This document shows positions 1-9,679 of a stretch of DNA of 33,675 nt, piece by piece. Position 1 is the stretch's first letter. Every line of letters starts with the position of its first letter. The notes under the pieces were generated by a model. The model did not search any database, was not told where the DNA came from, and saw only the letters and a program-made list of their open reading frames with translations. The DNA comes from UBA2365 sp964594045 (GTDB lineage: Bacteria; Bacteroidota; Bacteroidia; Chitinophagales; Saprospiraceae). The position numbers were made by a program, and so were the translations under genes. Location of the stretch: contig CAZQKR010000043.1 of assembly GCA_964594045.1 (NCBI GenBank), positions 1 to 33,675 of the forward strand, read 5' to 3'.

Positions 1-23
1 GCCGTCTTTGATTTTTCCCTATT

Positions 24-1838
24 TTGTGTTTACACAAAATATTTTATACTCTCAGTTTAAATACACAATCACTGCAACCCGTTATTAACTTCCTTTGGAC
101 AGTTGCGGATGATGTTTTGGTAAATACCTACCAAAAAGGAAAATACAAAGATGTTATCCTGCCAATGGTAGTTATACGCAGACTGGACTTGCTTTTAGAA
201 CCAACCAAAGAACAGGTTTTAAAGACCTTCAACGAATACAAATCCAAACTTCAAAACCTAGACAGCTTGCTGACCAACAGCAAACACGGTTCGGGTTTGG
301 CGTTTTACAATACTTCTAAGTTCACTTTAAAAAAACTGCTTGATGACCCAAAGAATCTGAGAAGCAATTTTGAAAACTACCTGAGCGGCTTTTCTGAAAA
401 TGTACAGGACATCATCAATAAATTCAAATTTCGAAACGAAATTGAGACTCTGGATGAAGCACAAATTCTGTTTTCATTGATTGAAAAATTCTGCTCACCG
501 AAAATTGAACTGCATCCCGACAAGTTGCCACCCCTGGCAATGGGTTATGTGTATGAAGATTTGGTAAGACGATTTAACGAAGAAAACAACGAGGAAGCAG
601 GAGAACACTTTACACCAAGGGAAATCATTGATTTGATGACACACCTTGTTTTCTTGCCGGTGAAAGACAAAATCAAGCAAGGCACTTATTTGATTTACGA
701 CCCATGTGTGGGAAGTGGTGGTATGTTGACCATTGCCAAGCACTTTATGCTCAATACTGATGGACTGATTAAAAGCAATGCCACCGTTCATTTATACGGT
801 CAGGAAAGCACGCCTTTTATATATGCTACTTGTAAAAGCGATATGCTGATAAAGGGCGAAGACCCCGACAAAATTGCTTATGGCAGCACGTTGAGTGCTT
901 ATGGTTTTGATAAGGAATTAAAGTTTGATTTCATGCTGACCAATCCGCCTTATGGTAAAACCTGGGCACCCGATAAAAAAGCATTAGGCGTTGGCCCTAA
1001 AGGTGTCATTATTGATAAACGCTTCATGTTGAAAGGCAGCTACAAGGAAGAGGCTGTTACCAGCCGTGTGAACGATGGACAATTGATGTTTGTGTTGCAC
1101 ATGCTAAGTAAAATGAAAGATACTGAACTGGGCAGCCGTATTGCTTCCGTTCACAATGGTTCGGCTTTGTTTACAGGCGATGCAGGTCAAGGCGAAAGTG
1201 AAATTCGCAAATACATAATTGAAAGCGATTTGTTGGAAGCCATTGTAGCATTGCCCAACGATATGTTTTACAACACGGGCATACCGACTTACATTTTCCT
1301 TTTTACCAACCGAAAAGCACAAAACAGAAAAGGCAAAGTGCAATTGATAAATGCTACTTCCGAAAAGTTCTATTACAAAATGCGTAAGCCATTAGGCAAA
1401 AAGCGAGTGGAGTTTTCAGCCGAACATATTCCTGTGATTGAAAAAATGTTCCTGAATTTTGAAGAGAACGAATACAGCAAAATATTTGACAACGAAGATT
1501 TCGGTTATGCTCAAATAACGGTGAACCGACCTTTGAAAGACGAGAAAGGCAACATTGTAACCGACAGCAAAGGCAAACCAAAGCCCGACCCAAAATTGAA
1601 AGACACTGAAAACATTCCTTTGAAGGAAGATATTCAGGAATTTTTTAAACGTGAAGTGTTGCCGTTTGCTCCTGATGCCTGGTGGGATAAGAATGACACT
1701 AAAATTGGATATGAAATAAACTTTGCCAAATACTTTTACAAGCACCAACCGCCAAGGGCGTTGATAGATATTGCCAAAGATATTTTTGCTATTGAGCAGG
1801 AAACCGATGGTTTATTAAAAGATATTATTGAATCATGA
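24..1838 (+). CDS. hsdM: Type I restriction-modification methyltransferase subunit HsdM
   Basis: Modification subunit of a type I R-M enzyme. With HsdS it methylates adenine N6 at the target, and it is also needed for restriction by the full HsdR2M2S complex. Seen: an N-terminal helical segment (about 18-60, INFLWTVADD then ILPMVVIRRLD), the GEHFTPREIIDLM block before the catalytic domain, SAM-binding motif I DPCVGSGG at 226-233, and catalytic NPPYG at 307-311, which marks an N6-adenine methylase. At about 604 residues it is at the long end for HsdM. The start is uncertain. An in-frame TGA lies at 9-11 and there is no ATG before the conserved N-terminus, so TTG at 24 is the best visible start; an upstream frameshift cannot be excluded because the window begins here. 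The stop overlaps the dinD-like start by 4 bases (ATGA). Confidence 0.95.
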   Translation: MCLHKIFYTLSLNTQSLQPVINFLWTVADDVLVNTYQKGKYKDVILPMVVIRRLDLLLEPTKEQVLKTFNEYKSKLQNLDSLLTNSKHGSGLAFYNTSKFTLKKLLDDPKNLRSNFENYLSGFSENVQDIINKFKFRNEIETLDEAQILFSLIEKFCSPKIELHPDKLPPLAMGYVYEDLVRRFNEENNEEAGEHFTPREIIDLMTHLVFLPVKDKIKQGTYLIYDPCVGSGGMLTIAKHFMLNTDGLIKSNATVHLYGQESTPFIYATCKSDMLIKGEDPDKIAYGSTLSAYGFDKELKFDFMLTNPPYGKTWAPDKKALGVGPKGVIIDKRFMLKGSYKEEAVTSRVNDGQLMFVLHMLSKMKDTELGSRIASVHNGSALFTGDAGQGESEIRKYIIESDLLEAIVALPNDMFYNTGIPTYIFLFTNRKAQNRKGKVQLINATSEKFYYKMRKPLGKKRVEFSAEHIPVIEKMFLNFEENEYSKIFDNEDFGYAQITVNRPLKDEKGNIVTDSKGKPKPDPKLKDTENIPLKEDIQEFFKREVLPFAPDAWWDKNDTKIGYEINFAKYFYKHQPPRALIDIAKDIFAIEQETDGLLKDIIES

Positions 1839-2674
1839 AAGCCGAACAGATTAAAGAATTATTTGCCCGGTTTGAGGCAGCTGCTTCTGAATTGGAAGGC
1901 ATCGAATGTTGGAGTGCCCGCGAATTACAACCACTTTTGGGCTACAGCAAATGGGAAAATTTTGAAAAAGTAATTGATAAAGCCAAAGAATCGTGTAAAC
2001 ATGCGGGTGAATTGGTTTCTGATCATTTTCCTGACGTCAGGAAAACGATACGTATGCCAAAAGGAGCTGAAAAACAAATAGATGATATCTTGCTTACCCG
2101 ATATGCCTGCTACCTGATTGCTCAAAATGGCGACAGTCGTAAAGAAGAAATATCCTTTGCTCAAAATTACTTTGCTGTTCAAACACGCAGAGCTGAATTG
2201 GTAGAGCAGCGATTGTTGGAATTTGAGCGTGTTAAGGCTCGGGAAAAACTAAGCCAAACCGAAAAGCAACTATCAGGTGTTTTATATGAAAGAGGCGTTG
2301 ATGATAAAGGATTTGGAATTATTCGCTCTAAAGGTGACCAGGCATTGTTCCGCCTGACTACCCAGCAGTTAAAGAAAAAAATGCAGGTTCCAGAAGGTAG
2401 GCCGGTTGCAGACTTTCTTCCTACGATTAGCATCAAAGCCAAAGACTTAGCCGCTGAAATGACCAGCTTGAATGTACAAAACAAGAATTTGAAAGGGCAT
2501 AATCCAATTGAAAAAGAGCATGTTGATAACAGTAAAGCTGTCAGAGAAATGCTAACCAAAAGAGGAATTGTGCCAGAAAATCTTCCGCCTGCAGAAGATG
2601 TAAAAAAAGTTCAGCGTAAGTTGGAAAGTGATGGGAAGAAAATTTTGAAGGATACCCAAAAAAAGAAAAAATAA
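1835..2674 (+). CDS. dinD: DinD-like DNA damage-inducible protein D
   Basis: Resembles the DinD family throughout (279 residues, close to family length). The N-terminal part (about 20-125) has the BRO-N/KilA-like pattern of this family: WSARELQPLLGY, then a conserved LTRYACYLIAQNGD segment and FAQNYFAVQTR. A long charged helical stretch (about 120-150) and a lysine-rich tail follow. E. coli DinD is LexA-controlled and is reported to inhibit RecA activities; whether this homologue does the same is unknown. Homologues occur inside type I R-M operons. Here it sits between hsdM and hsdS, overlapping hsdM by 4 bases and ending one base before the hsdS start, so it is almost certainly translated with them. 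I see no separate SOS-box promoter in front of it. Family assignment is good; its role in restriction is inference. Confidence 0.85.
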   Translation: MKAEQIKELFARFEAAASELEGIECWSARELQPLLGYSKWENFEKVIDKAKESCKHAGELVSDHFPDVRKTIRMPKGAEKQIDDILLTRYACYLIAQNGDSRKEEISFAQNYFAVQTRRAELVEQRLLEFERVKAREKLSQTEKQLSGVLYERGVDDKGFGIIRSKGDQALFRLTTQQLKKKMQVPEGRPVADFLPTISIKAKDLAAEMTSLNVQNKNLKGHNPIEKEHVDNSKAVREMLTKRGIVPENLPPAEDVKKVQRKLESDGKKILKDTQKKKK

Positions 2675-2675
2675 T

Positions 2676-3902
2676 TTGGAGCTAATAGAAAATAAATATT
2701 CCAAATGGCTTGGTGAGTTTCCAACTCACTGGCAGGTGCTTCGCATTAAAAATCTGTTTCAGGAAATGGACAACCGAAGCGAAACGGGCAGCGAAGAACT
2801 CCTTTCAGTTTCGTACCACACAGGGGTCTATTTGAAGCGTGAAAGTTTGGACAATGAAGATGACCACCTGACCAATGCAGCAAGCTTAATTGGGTACAAA
2901 AAGGTAGCTAAAGGCGATTTGATTATTAATATCATGGGGGCATGGAATGGCAGGTTAGGGATTTCTGCCTATGATGGGATAACAAGTCCGGCTTATTGTG
3001 TTTATAGATTAAAGGGCAATAACAATCCAGAATATTACGGCTACCTTTTTAGGACGAGTTTGTATGTGACCGAATTTCTAAAATATTCAGCAGGTATTGG
3101 CACGGGTTATTTGCGTTTATACTCCGATAAGTTTTACAGCATTTTTACCCTAGTGCCACCCAAAGACGAGCAAGACGAAATTATGCAATACATTAAAGCA
3201 CAAGAAGAAAAGATAAACTTGTTTATTCAGAAGAAGCAACGGTTTATTGAGTTGTTGAAGGAACAAAGGTTAAGCATTGTAAATAATTATGTTACAACTG
3301 AAAATAAAAATTGGGTTTGGCTAAGGTTAAAAGATATAGTAACTGTCAATGACGAAGCATTAACAGAAAAAACTGAAGATGAATTTTTGATAAGGTATAT
3401 TGATATTGGAAATGTAAATTCATACGGTGACATTGCTGAAATCCAAGAATATGAGTTTAAAGATGCCCCTTCACGGGCAAGAAGAATCGTTAGAAAAGGT
3501 GATGTTATAATTTCAACTGTTAGAACTTATTTAAAGGCAATTACTCTAATTGAAAGCGATGAAGAAAATCTAATTGCTTCAACAGGTTTTGCTGTTCTTA
3601 GACCAAAAGAAAATGTTCTTTCTGAATATCTGAATTTTGCTTTACGAGCCGAATACTTTATTGGTTCAGTTATTCAGAATTCCTATGGAGTAAGTTACCC
3701 AGCAATAAACTCATCTACTTTGAGTTCACTCAAAATTGTAATTCCTAAGTCAACAACAGAACAACAAGAAATAATAAACAAGATAAAAACCGAAACCGTC
3801 ACCATAGACACAGCCATAGCTAAAGCCGAACGAGAAATAGAACTTATTCGGGAATACAAAGAAGCCATGATATCAGAGGCGGTGATGGGGAAAAGAAAAT
3901 AA
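2676..3902 (+). CDS. hsdS: Type I restriction-modification specificity subunit HsdS
   Basis: DNA-recognition subunit of the R-M complex, 408 residues, with the usual two-half layout. Target-recognition domain 1 (about 1-155) opens with the family start pattern KWLGEFPTHWQV. A central conserved helix follows (about 157-205, PPKDEQDEIMQYI then FIELLKEQRLSIV). TRD2 spans about 206-355, and a second conserved helix (IPKSTTEQQEIINKI then IELIREYKEAMISEAVMGK) closes the protein. The two TRDs differ, which predicts a bipartite asymmetric target; the target cannot be read from sequence. The likely start is TTG at 2676, because an in-frame TGA at 2646-2648 leaves no ATG that would keep the conserved N-terminus. 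It begins one base after dinD and ends one base before the TrlF-type gene. Confidence 0.93.
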   Translation: MELIENKYSKWLGEFPTHWQVLRIKNLFQEMDNRSETGSEELLSVSYHTGVYLKRESLDNEDDHLTNAASLIGYKKVAKGDLIINIMGAWNGRLGISAYDGITSPAYCVYRLKGNNNPEYYGYLFRTSLYVTEFLKYSAGIGTGYLRLYSDKFYSIFTLVPPKDEQDEIMQYIKAQEEKINLFIQKKQRFIELLKEQRLSIVNNYVTTENKNWVWLRLKDIVTVNDEALTEKTEDEFLIRYIDIGNVNSYGDIAEIQEYEFKDAPSRARRIVRKGDVIISTVRTYLKAITLIESDEENLIASTGFAVLRPKENVLSEYLNFALRAEYFIGSVIQNSYGVSYPAINSSTLSSLKIVIPKSTTEQQEIINKIKTETVTIDTAIAKAEREIELIREYKEAMISEAVMGKRK

Positions 3903-3903
3903 T

Positions 3904-6651
3904 ATGAATAAAGGTGCAAGATATTTTAAGTGTGATTTTCAAGTACACACTCCAAGAGACCTCCAATTTACAGGTCAACAATATGTTTCTGATGGCGACA
4001 GAAAAACATATTCAGAAAAATTCATCAAATCTTGTAGAGAAAAGAAGATTGATGCAGTTGCTATTACTGACCATCATGATTTATATTTTTATAAGTACAT
4101 ACAGCAAGCTAGCATAGATGAAGTAGATGCAGAAGGAAACCCAATACCTGAATACAAACGAATTGTTGTATTCCCTGGTATGGAATTAACCCTTGATGTG
4201 CCTTGTCAAGCATTATTAATTTTTGATTCTACTATTGACTTGACCGATGAATTGATAATAAAAATTTACACCGCATTATCAATTCAAAACCAGAGCCCAA
4301 GAAGTGAAGCAAAATCCGTTCAGCATGAGAGACTTCCTATTAAGAACATAAATGAAGTTTATGAAAGATTAAACGCAGTGAGCACTCTTCAAAATAGATT
4401 TACAGTATTTCCAAACGTTAAAGACAAAGGTGGCGACTCTATACTTCGAGATGGATTCCATAATCACTATGCAAATGGTTTCTTTGTTGGTGGTTACCTA
4501 GATAGAGGACAATTTGAAAGACACAAAGGATATGTAGGTTGGAATAGAGTTATTGAAGGTAAAATAGATGCTTATGGCTATAAATCCATTGGGCTTTTTC
4601 AAACATCTGACAATAGGACGGACACTTTTGAACACTTAGGAGTATCCGCTACATGGGTTAAATGGTCAACACCAACAGCAGAAGGTTTGAGACAAGCCTG
4701 CCTTGCAAAAAAATCAAGAATTTTACAGGAAGAACCAAAGTTGCCATCAACAAGAATCAGCCAAATAAAAATATCTGGTAGTAGTTTTTTAAAAGATTTG
4801 GAAATTGAATTTAACCCTCAGTTTAATGTTTGCATTGGAGGACGTGGAACAGGAAAATCTTCCCTACTGCAGTATATTTCCTGGGCTTTAGGAAAAGATA
4901 GTAATGAGGAAAAAAAAGCAGACCTTGAAACTTTTATTAAGAATACACTTGGCTCTGGTAGTGTTGCAGTTGCAATAATTAAAACTGGCACTCCTCATAT
5001 TATTAAAAGGTCAATTGGTTCTTATGAAATAAAAATTGGTAATGATGATTGGCAACCGACAAACAGCCAAAATATTGTTTCAATTATCCGTGCAGATTCA
5101 TTTGCACAAAAAGAACTTAGCAAACATGAAAAAGACAAAACTGCACAGCTTACAAGAATAATTGAAAACGCTGTTAACAGTGGAGTTGAATCAATTAAGA
5201 GACAAATTACTGAAAATGGCAACAAGATTAAGGAAGTAGCAGCCTCTTATGAAACCTATCTTTCAAATGTAAAATCATGTGAGGATTTAAGAACCCAAAT
5301 AGAATCCTTGGAAGAACAGATAAAGTCATTGAACGAGCAACTGGCTGATGTTCCTTCAGGTGACCAAACTATAATCAAAAACAACAGCCTTGTCGCAAAT
5401 GAAAAATCCTTATTAAAAGCTTCTGAAACGCAAATCGCAGGATTGACGAATCAAATTGCTAATATCTTGGCAAGCGGCAATTTCAATAGTTTGCAGTATG
5501 AAGAAGGAAACATTAAAAACACTGCTGAGGTAAATAAATATGCTTCCAGTCATGATGAAATAATTAAGAGCATAAAGGCTGCTTTAGATGAAGCCAAAGC
5601 CAAAGCAACTTCTGCGACTTTAATAGCTGACAAAAAATCCTTAACTGATTTACATGAGTTACATGATGCTGAATATATTGAGGCAAAAGGCAGACAGACC
5701 AAGTTTGAGCAAACGATAAAAGAGCTTGAAGAACTAAGAAAGCGATTAGCAGTTTTAACTGAAGACAGGAATAGGATATTAGAAACATTGGAATCTGAAA
5801 AGGGGACAAGAAAGAACTTGCAAAAACTTTATTATCAAAGGCATCAGCTAAACATAAGTTTATATACGTTGATTAATAGTGCAGTTTCGGAAATTGTCAG
5901 TAAGAGTGAAGGTTCTTTAGAAATTGAATTAACTCCGCTTGAAAATATTGAGCATATTATTAATGATTTTTTGGCACAGGTGACAGGCAGTAAAGGACAA
6001 CCAACAAGAACACAAGCTTTTTTTGATACTCTGGTAAAAGGCGAGAAAACCTACAAAGAGTTGTTGAAGTTTTGGTTTTCAATCTATAAAGCACAAACTG
6101 AAAATTTAAAAATAGAGAATGTGATTGCGGAATATGGGTTAGTAAACTCATCTCTTTTAGAAACTGATTTTGAAAGAATAAATGAAAGTCTTAACACGGC
6201 ATCCATTATTGATTTTGCATTGGAGCTACCAACTTATGATTTAAAACTTCTTTACTGTAAAGACCCCTCGAATAAAATTCCGTTTGAAGATGCATCTTAT
6301 GGCCAACAAGCTGGTTCAATACTTACAATATTATTGAATCAGGAATTTGGTCCATTAATAATTGACCAGCCTGAAGATGACCTTGACAATAAAGTCATTC
6401 ATCAAATAACTGAAAACATTGTTGCAGCAAAGCATAAGAGACAACTTATTTTCAGCAGTCATAACGCAAATATTGCTGTGAATGGTGATGCAGAACTAAT
6501 CTTGACATTTGACCATAATTCTGATAAGTCGGCAGGTGAAATAATTGGTAGCGGTTCAATAGACAAAGAAGAAATAAAATTGAAAGTAAAAGACATAATG
6601 GAAGGTGGTGTCAAAGCATTTGAAATGCGAAAGACAAAATATGATTTTTAA
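3904..6651 (+). CDS. TrlF-type protein: PHP domain fused to SMC/ABC-like ATPase
   Basis: A 915-residue protein in three parts. The N-terminal PHP-like phosphoesterase region (about 8-275) has DFQVHTPRD at 11-19, ITDHHD at 54-59, GMELT at 92-96 and TSDNRTD further on; the usual first HxH histidine is glutamine (Q13). An ABC/SMC-type ATPase follows, with Walker A GGRGTGKSS from 312. A long coiled-coil insertion spans about 415-640, with repeated EQIKSL/LEELRKRL patterns. The C-terminal lobe has a signature-like SYGQQAG (798-804) and Walker B LIIDQPEDDLDN (aspartate 821). This layout matches proteins annotated as TrlF family AAA-like ATPases, often found near type I R-M genes. By analogy with RloC and PrrC, ATPase-linked effectors in hsd loci, it could sense DNA or R-M state and trigger a PHP effector; that is inference. 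Confidence 0.85.
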   Translation: MNKGARYFKCDFQVHTPRDLQFTGQQYVSDGDRKTYSEKFIKSCREKKIDAVAITDHHDLYFYKYIQQASIDEVDAEGNPIPEYKRIVVFPGMELTLDVPCQALLIFDSTIDLTDELIIKIYTALSIQNQSPRSEAKSVQHERLPIKNINEVYERLNAVSTLQNRFTVFPNVKDKGGDSILRDGFHNHYANGFFVGGYLDRGQFERHKGYVGWNRVIEGKIDAYGYKSIGLFQTSDNRTDTFEHLGVSATWVKWSTPTAEGLRQACLAKKSRILQEEPKLPSTRISQIKISGSSFLKDLEIEFNPQFNVCIGGRGTGKSSLLQYISWALGKDSNEEKKADLETFIKNTLGSGSVAVAIIKTGTPHIIKRSIGSYEIKIGNDDWQPTNSQNIVSIIRADSFAQKELSKHEKDKTAQLTRIIENAVNSGVESIKRQITENGNKIKEVAASYETYLSNVKSCEDLRTQIESLEEQIKSLNEQLADVPSGDQTIIKNNSLVANEKSLLKASETQIAGLTNQIANILASGNFNSLQYEEGNIKNTAEVNKYASSHDEIIKSIKAALDEAKAKATSATLIADKKSLTDLHELHDAEYIEAKGRQTKFEQTIKELEELRKRLAVLTEDRNRILETLESEKGTRKNLQKLYYQRHQLNISLYTLINSAVSEIVSKSEGSLEIELTPLENIEHIINDFLAQVTGSKGQPTRTQAFFDTLVKGEKTYKELLKFWFSIYKAQTENLKIENVIAEYGLVNSSLLETDFERINESLNTASIIDFALELPTYDLKLLYCKDPSNKIPFEDASYGQQAGSILTILLNQEFGPLIIDQPEDDLDNKVIHQITENIVAAKHKRQLIFSSHNANIAVNGDAELILTFDHNSDKSAGEIIGSGSIDKEEIKLKVKDIMEGGVKAFEMRKTKYDF

Positions 6652-6653
6652 AA

Positions 6654-9600
6654 ATGAAAACAGACACAACAGAAAAAGGATTAGAAGCCCATATAACGCA
6701 ACACTTGTGTTCGGTGAATGCTTTTGAAGAAAGGCATTTCAGCACCTACAACCGTGTGGATTGTATAGATGAAGATTTGCTTTTCAATTTTCTGCAAGCC
6801 ACACAGGAAAAGGAAGTATTGAAATTGCAAACCATACACGGCAGCAATTTCAGAAGCAAGGTTTTGTATCGCTTAAACAATCAAATCAAAACCTTTGGCA
6901 TCATTGAGGTATTACGCAAAGGCATTACAGATAATAATATCAAACTCAAACTGTTTTTTGATAAACCCGTTTCCAACCTAAACGAAAAAGATTTAGCCCT
7001 TTACAACCAAAACAATTTCTCTGTAACAAGGCAAGTGCATTACAGCACTCATAATGAAAATTCGTTGGATTTGGTGGTTTTTATCAATGGTTTGCCTATC
7101 ATCACGTTTGAATTGAAGAACGAACTGACCAAGCAAACGGTAAAAGATGCCATTAAGCAATACAAAAGTAACCGAGACCCAAGAGAAGAATTGTTTCGCT
7201 TAGGTCGTTGCATGGTTCACTTTGCGGTGGACAGCGAACAAATTTGGATGGCAACCCACCTGAAAGGAGAAAACACCTACTTTTTACCATTCAACAAAGG
7301 CTACAACAACGGAGCAGGAAATCCACCTAATCCCAACGGCATCAAAACCGATTATCTCTGGAAAGACATTTTAACCAAAGACCGTTTAACCAACATCATT
7401 CAGAACTATGTTCAGTTGTTTGAAGAAGAAACGGAAAAGATTTTGGCTGATGGAAAGGTGAAAAAGGAAAAAGTAAAGAAACTTATTTTCCCACGTTACC
7501 ATCAAATTGATGCAGTAGATAAACTCCTAACGAATGCCAAAGAGAACGGAGCAGGAAAACGCTATTTAATCCAACATTCGGCAGGTTCGGGAAAATCAAA
7601 TTCAATTTCCTGGTTGGCTCATCAATTGGTTGGTTTGTTTGATAAGAACAACGAGAATACTGTTTTTGATACGGTTATAGTAGTAACCGACCGTAAAGTG
7701 TTGGATGCTCAAATCCGTAACAACATCAAGCAGTTTGAGCAGGTAAAAGGAGTTGTGGAAGCTATTACAGAAGGTAGTAAACAACTAAAAACGGCTTTAG
7801 AAGAAGGCAAGAAAATCATTATTACTACCATTCAGAAATTCCCATATATTGTAAATGAAATTGGCGAACTACCCGGAAATAAGTTTTCAATTATCATTGA
7901 CGAAGCACACAGCAGTCAAAGCGGAAACACCGCAGGAAAACTGAATGAAACCTTAGCCAAAGATTTTGAAAAAGTGCAGGTGGATGATGATGAATTTGTA
8001 TTTGTGGATAAAGACCAATATGACGAACTGACTTCGGAAGATTTGGTAGTGGATATTGTGAAAGGAAGAAAGATGCTGACCAATGCCAGTTACTTTGCTT
8101 TTACAGCCACACCAAAGAACAAAACGCTTGAACTTTTCGGAGAGAAATACAACGACCACGGAAAAGAAAAATTCAGGGCATTTCATCTTTACTCTATGAA
8201 ACAAGCCATTGAGGAAGGTTTCATTTTGAATGTATTGGAGAATTACACCACTTACCAAAGTTATTACGCTTTGCTAAAGAAAGTTGAAGACGACCCAGCA
8301 TACGACAAAAACAAGGCACAAAAAAAACTGAAAATATTTGTTGAGAGCCATTCACATGCTATTGCCAGGAAAACAGCTTTAATGGTTGACCATTTTATGG
8401 ATAATGTAATCCGTAAATCAAAAATTAATGGATTGGCAAAAGCTATGGTAGTTACAAGCAGTCGAAGAAATGCCGTGAAATACAAAAAGGCATTTGACAA
8501 GTATTTAGCAGACACAGGAAACCCATACAAAGCAATCGTAGCATTTTCAGGAGAAATAGACGGAAAAACAGAAGCAGCATTGAATCATTTTTCAAGTGCC
8601 ACCATTCCTGATGAGTTTAAAAAATCAGAATATCGCTTTTTAATTGTTGCGAATAAATTCCAAACAGGATTTGACCAACCACTTTTACATACCATGTATG
8701 TTGACAAGAAACTGGGCGGAGTAAATGCAGTTCAAACACTTTCAAGACTAAACAGAACAACGGCAGGGAAGAAAGAAACTTTTGTTTTGGACTTTGCCAA
8801 TGATGCAGACGAAATCAAGAAATCGTTTGACCCATTCTTTGAAACCACCATTTTGGGTGAGGCAACCGACCCGAATAAATTGTTTGATTTGCAAAGTTCT
8901 TTGGATGCTTTTCAGGTTTATACTCCAGAACAAGTTCAGGAATTTTCGCAAAAGATGGTTACAAATGTTCCTGTTGACCAACTGCACAGCATTCTAGATG
9001 CAGCAGCCGAAATTTTCAGAACAACACTTAAAGAGGACCAGCAAGAAGATTTTAGATCAAAATGCAAGACTTATGTTCGCTTATATGTTTTCTTAGCTCA
9101 AATAGTTCCTTTTGTAAATCCATACCTCGAAAGACTCTATTTATTCCTGAACCATTTACAAAATAAACTTGGTAGACAACGTGATGAAGATCTGGCACAA
9201 GGTATTCTGGACAATATCGATATGGACAGCTATCGGTTGCAAAAAGAGGGAGAGTTTACGATTCAGTTGCAACAAGGTGACGAGTTAAAACCTATACCGA
9301 CTGACATGAGAGGCGGCGTAGCTTCTCCTGAAATGGAATATTTATCAAACATAGTAAAAGCATTTAACGAACGTTTCGGAACGCAGTTCACCAATGAAGA
9401 CAAGGTTAAAAAAATGACTGAGGACCTGATGGCAGATGTTGCAAGAGATACAGAATTTGCAAACGCTTTCAGATATTCAGACGAGCAGAACGCGAAAATT
9501 ACCTTTGAAGAAGTTTTAAAACGAAAACTGATTGACCATATAGAAACCAACTTTGAAGTTTTTAAAGAGTTCAATGACAATAAAGAATTCCGGGATTATT

Positions 9601-9665
9601 TTGCCGGAACCATGTTTAAAATAATGCAGAGAGATTTTTTGAAATTTAATTCGAACTGGATGTAA
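6654..9665 (+). CDS. hsdR: Type I restriction endonuclease/translocase subunit HsdR
   Basis: Motor and nuclease subunit, 1003 residues, normal for HsdR. The N-terminal nuclease domain shows the PD-(D/E)xK pattern: D139 in SLDLVVF and E153-L-K155 in TFELKNEL. SF2 translocase motifs follow: Walker A HSAGSGKS (308-315), motif Ia VTDRKVLDAQI, DEAH at 416-419, motif III FTATP, and motifs V-VI in FQTGFDQP and QTLSRLNRTTAGK. The C-terminal part (about 780-1003) is helical and would dock on the HsdM/HsdS core. All visible catalytic residues are present, so restriction is probably active. The ATG lies two bases after the TrlF-type stop, so the effector-like gene is placed between specificity and restriction subunits inside one transcript. 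Confidence 0.95.
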   Translation: MKTDTTEKGLEAHITQHLCSVNAFEERHFSTYNRVDCIDEDLLFNFLQATQEKEVLKLQTIHGSNFRSKVLYRLNNQIKTFGIIEVLRKGITDNNIKLKLFFDKPVSNLNEKDLALYNQNNFSVTRQVHYSTHNENSLDLVVFINGLPIITFELKNELTKQTVKDAIKQYKSNRDPREELFRLGRCMVHFAVDSEQIWMATHLKGENTYFLPFNKGYNNGAGNPPNPNGIKTDYLWKDILTKDRLTNIIQNYVQLFEEETEKILADGKVKKEKVKKLIFPRYHQIDAVDKLLTNAKENGAGKRYLIQHSAGSGKSNSISWLAHQLVGLFDKNNENTVFDTVIVVTDRKVLDAQIRNNIKQFEQVKGVVEAITEGSKQLKTALEEGKKIIITTIQKFPYIVNEIGELPGNKFSIIIDEAHSSQSGNTAGKLNETLAKDFEKVQVDDDEFVFVDKDQYDELTSEDLVVDIVKGRKMLTNASYFAFTATPKNKTLELFGEKYNDHGKEKFRAFHLYSMKQAIEEGFILNVLENYTTYQSYYALLKKVEDDPAYDKNKAQKKLKIFVESHSHAIARKTALMVDHFMDNVIRKSKINGLAKAMVVTSSRRNAVKYKKAFDKYLADTGNPYKAIVAFSGEIDGKTEAALNHFSSATIPDEFKKSEYRFLIVANKFQTGFDQPLLHTMYVDKKLGGVNAVQTLSRLNRTTAGKKETFVLDFANDADEIKKSFDPFFETTILGEATDPNKLFDLQSSLDAFQVYTPEQVQEFSQKMVTNVPVDQLHSILDAAAEIFRTTLKEDQQEDFRSKCKTYVRLYVFLAQIVPFVNPYLERLYLFLNHLQNKLGRQRDEDLAQGILDNIDMDSYRLQKEGEFTIQLQQGDELKPIPTDMRGGVASPEMEYLSNIVKAFNERFGTQFTNEDKVKKMTEDLMADVARDTEFANAFRYSDEQNAKITFEEVLKRKLIDHIETNFEVFKEFNDNKEFRDYFAGTMFKIMQRDFLKFNSNWM

Positions 9666-9679
9666 ATTAACCTAAATAT

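Noticed and set aside
1416..1748. 110-codon minus-strand frame inside hsdM, with similar ones in hsdR and the receptor gene
   Set aside because: Shadows of strong coding regions on the other strand without own motifs or start context.
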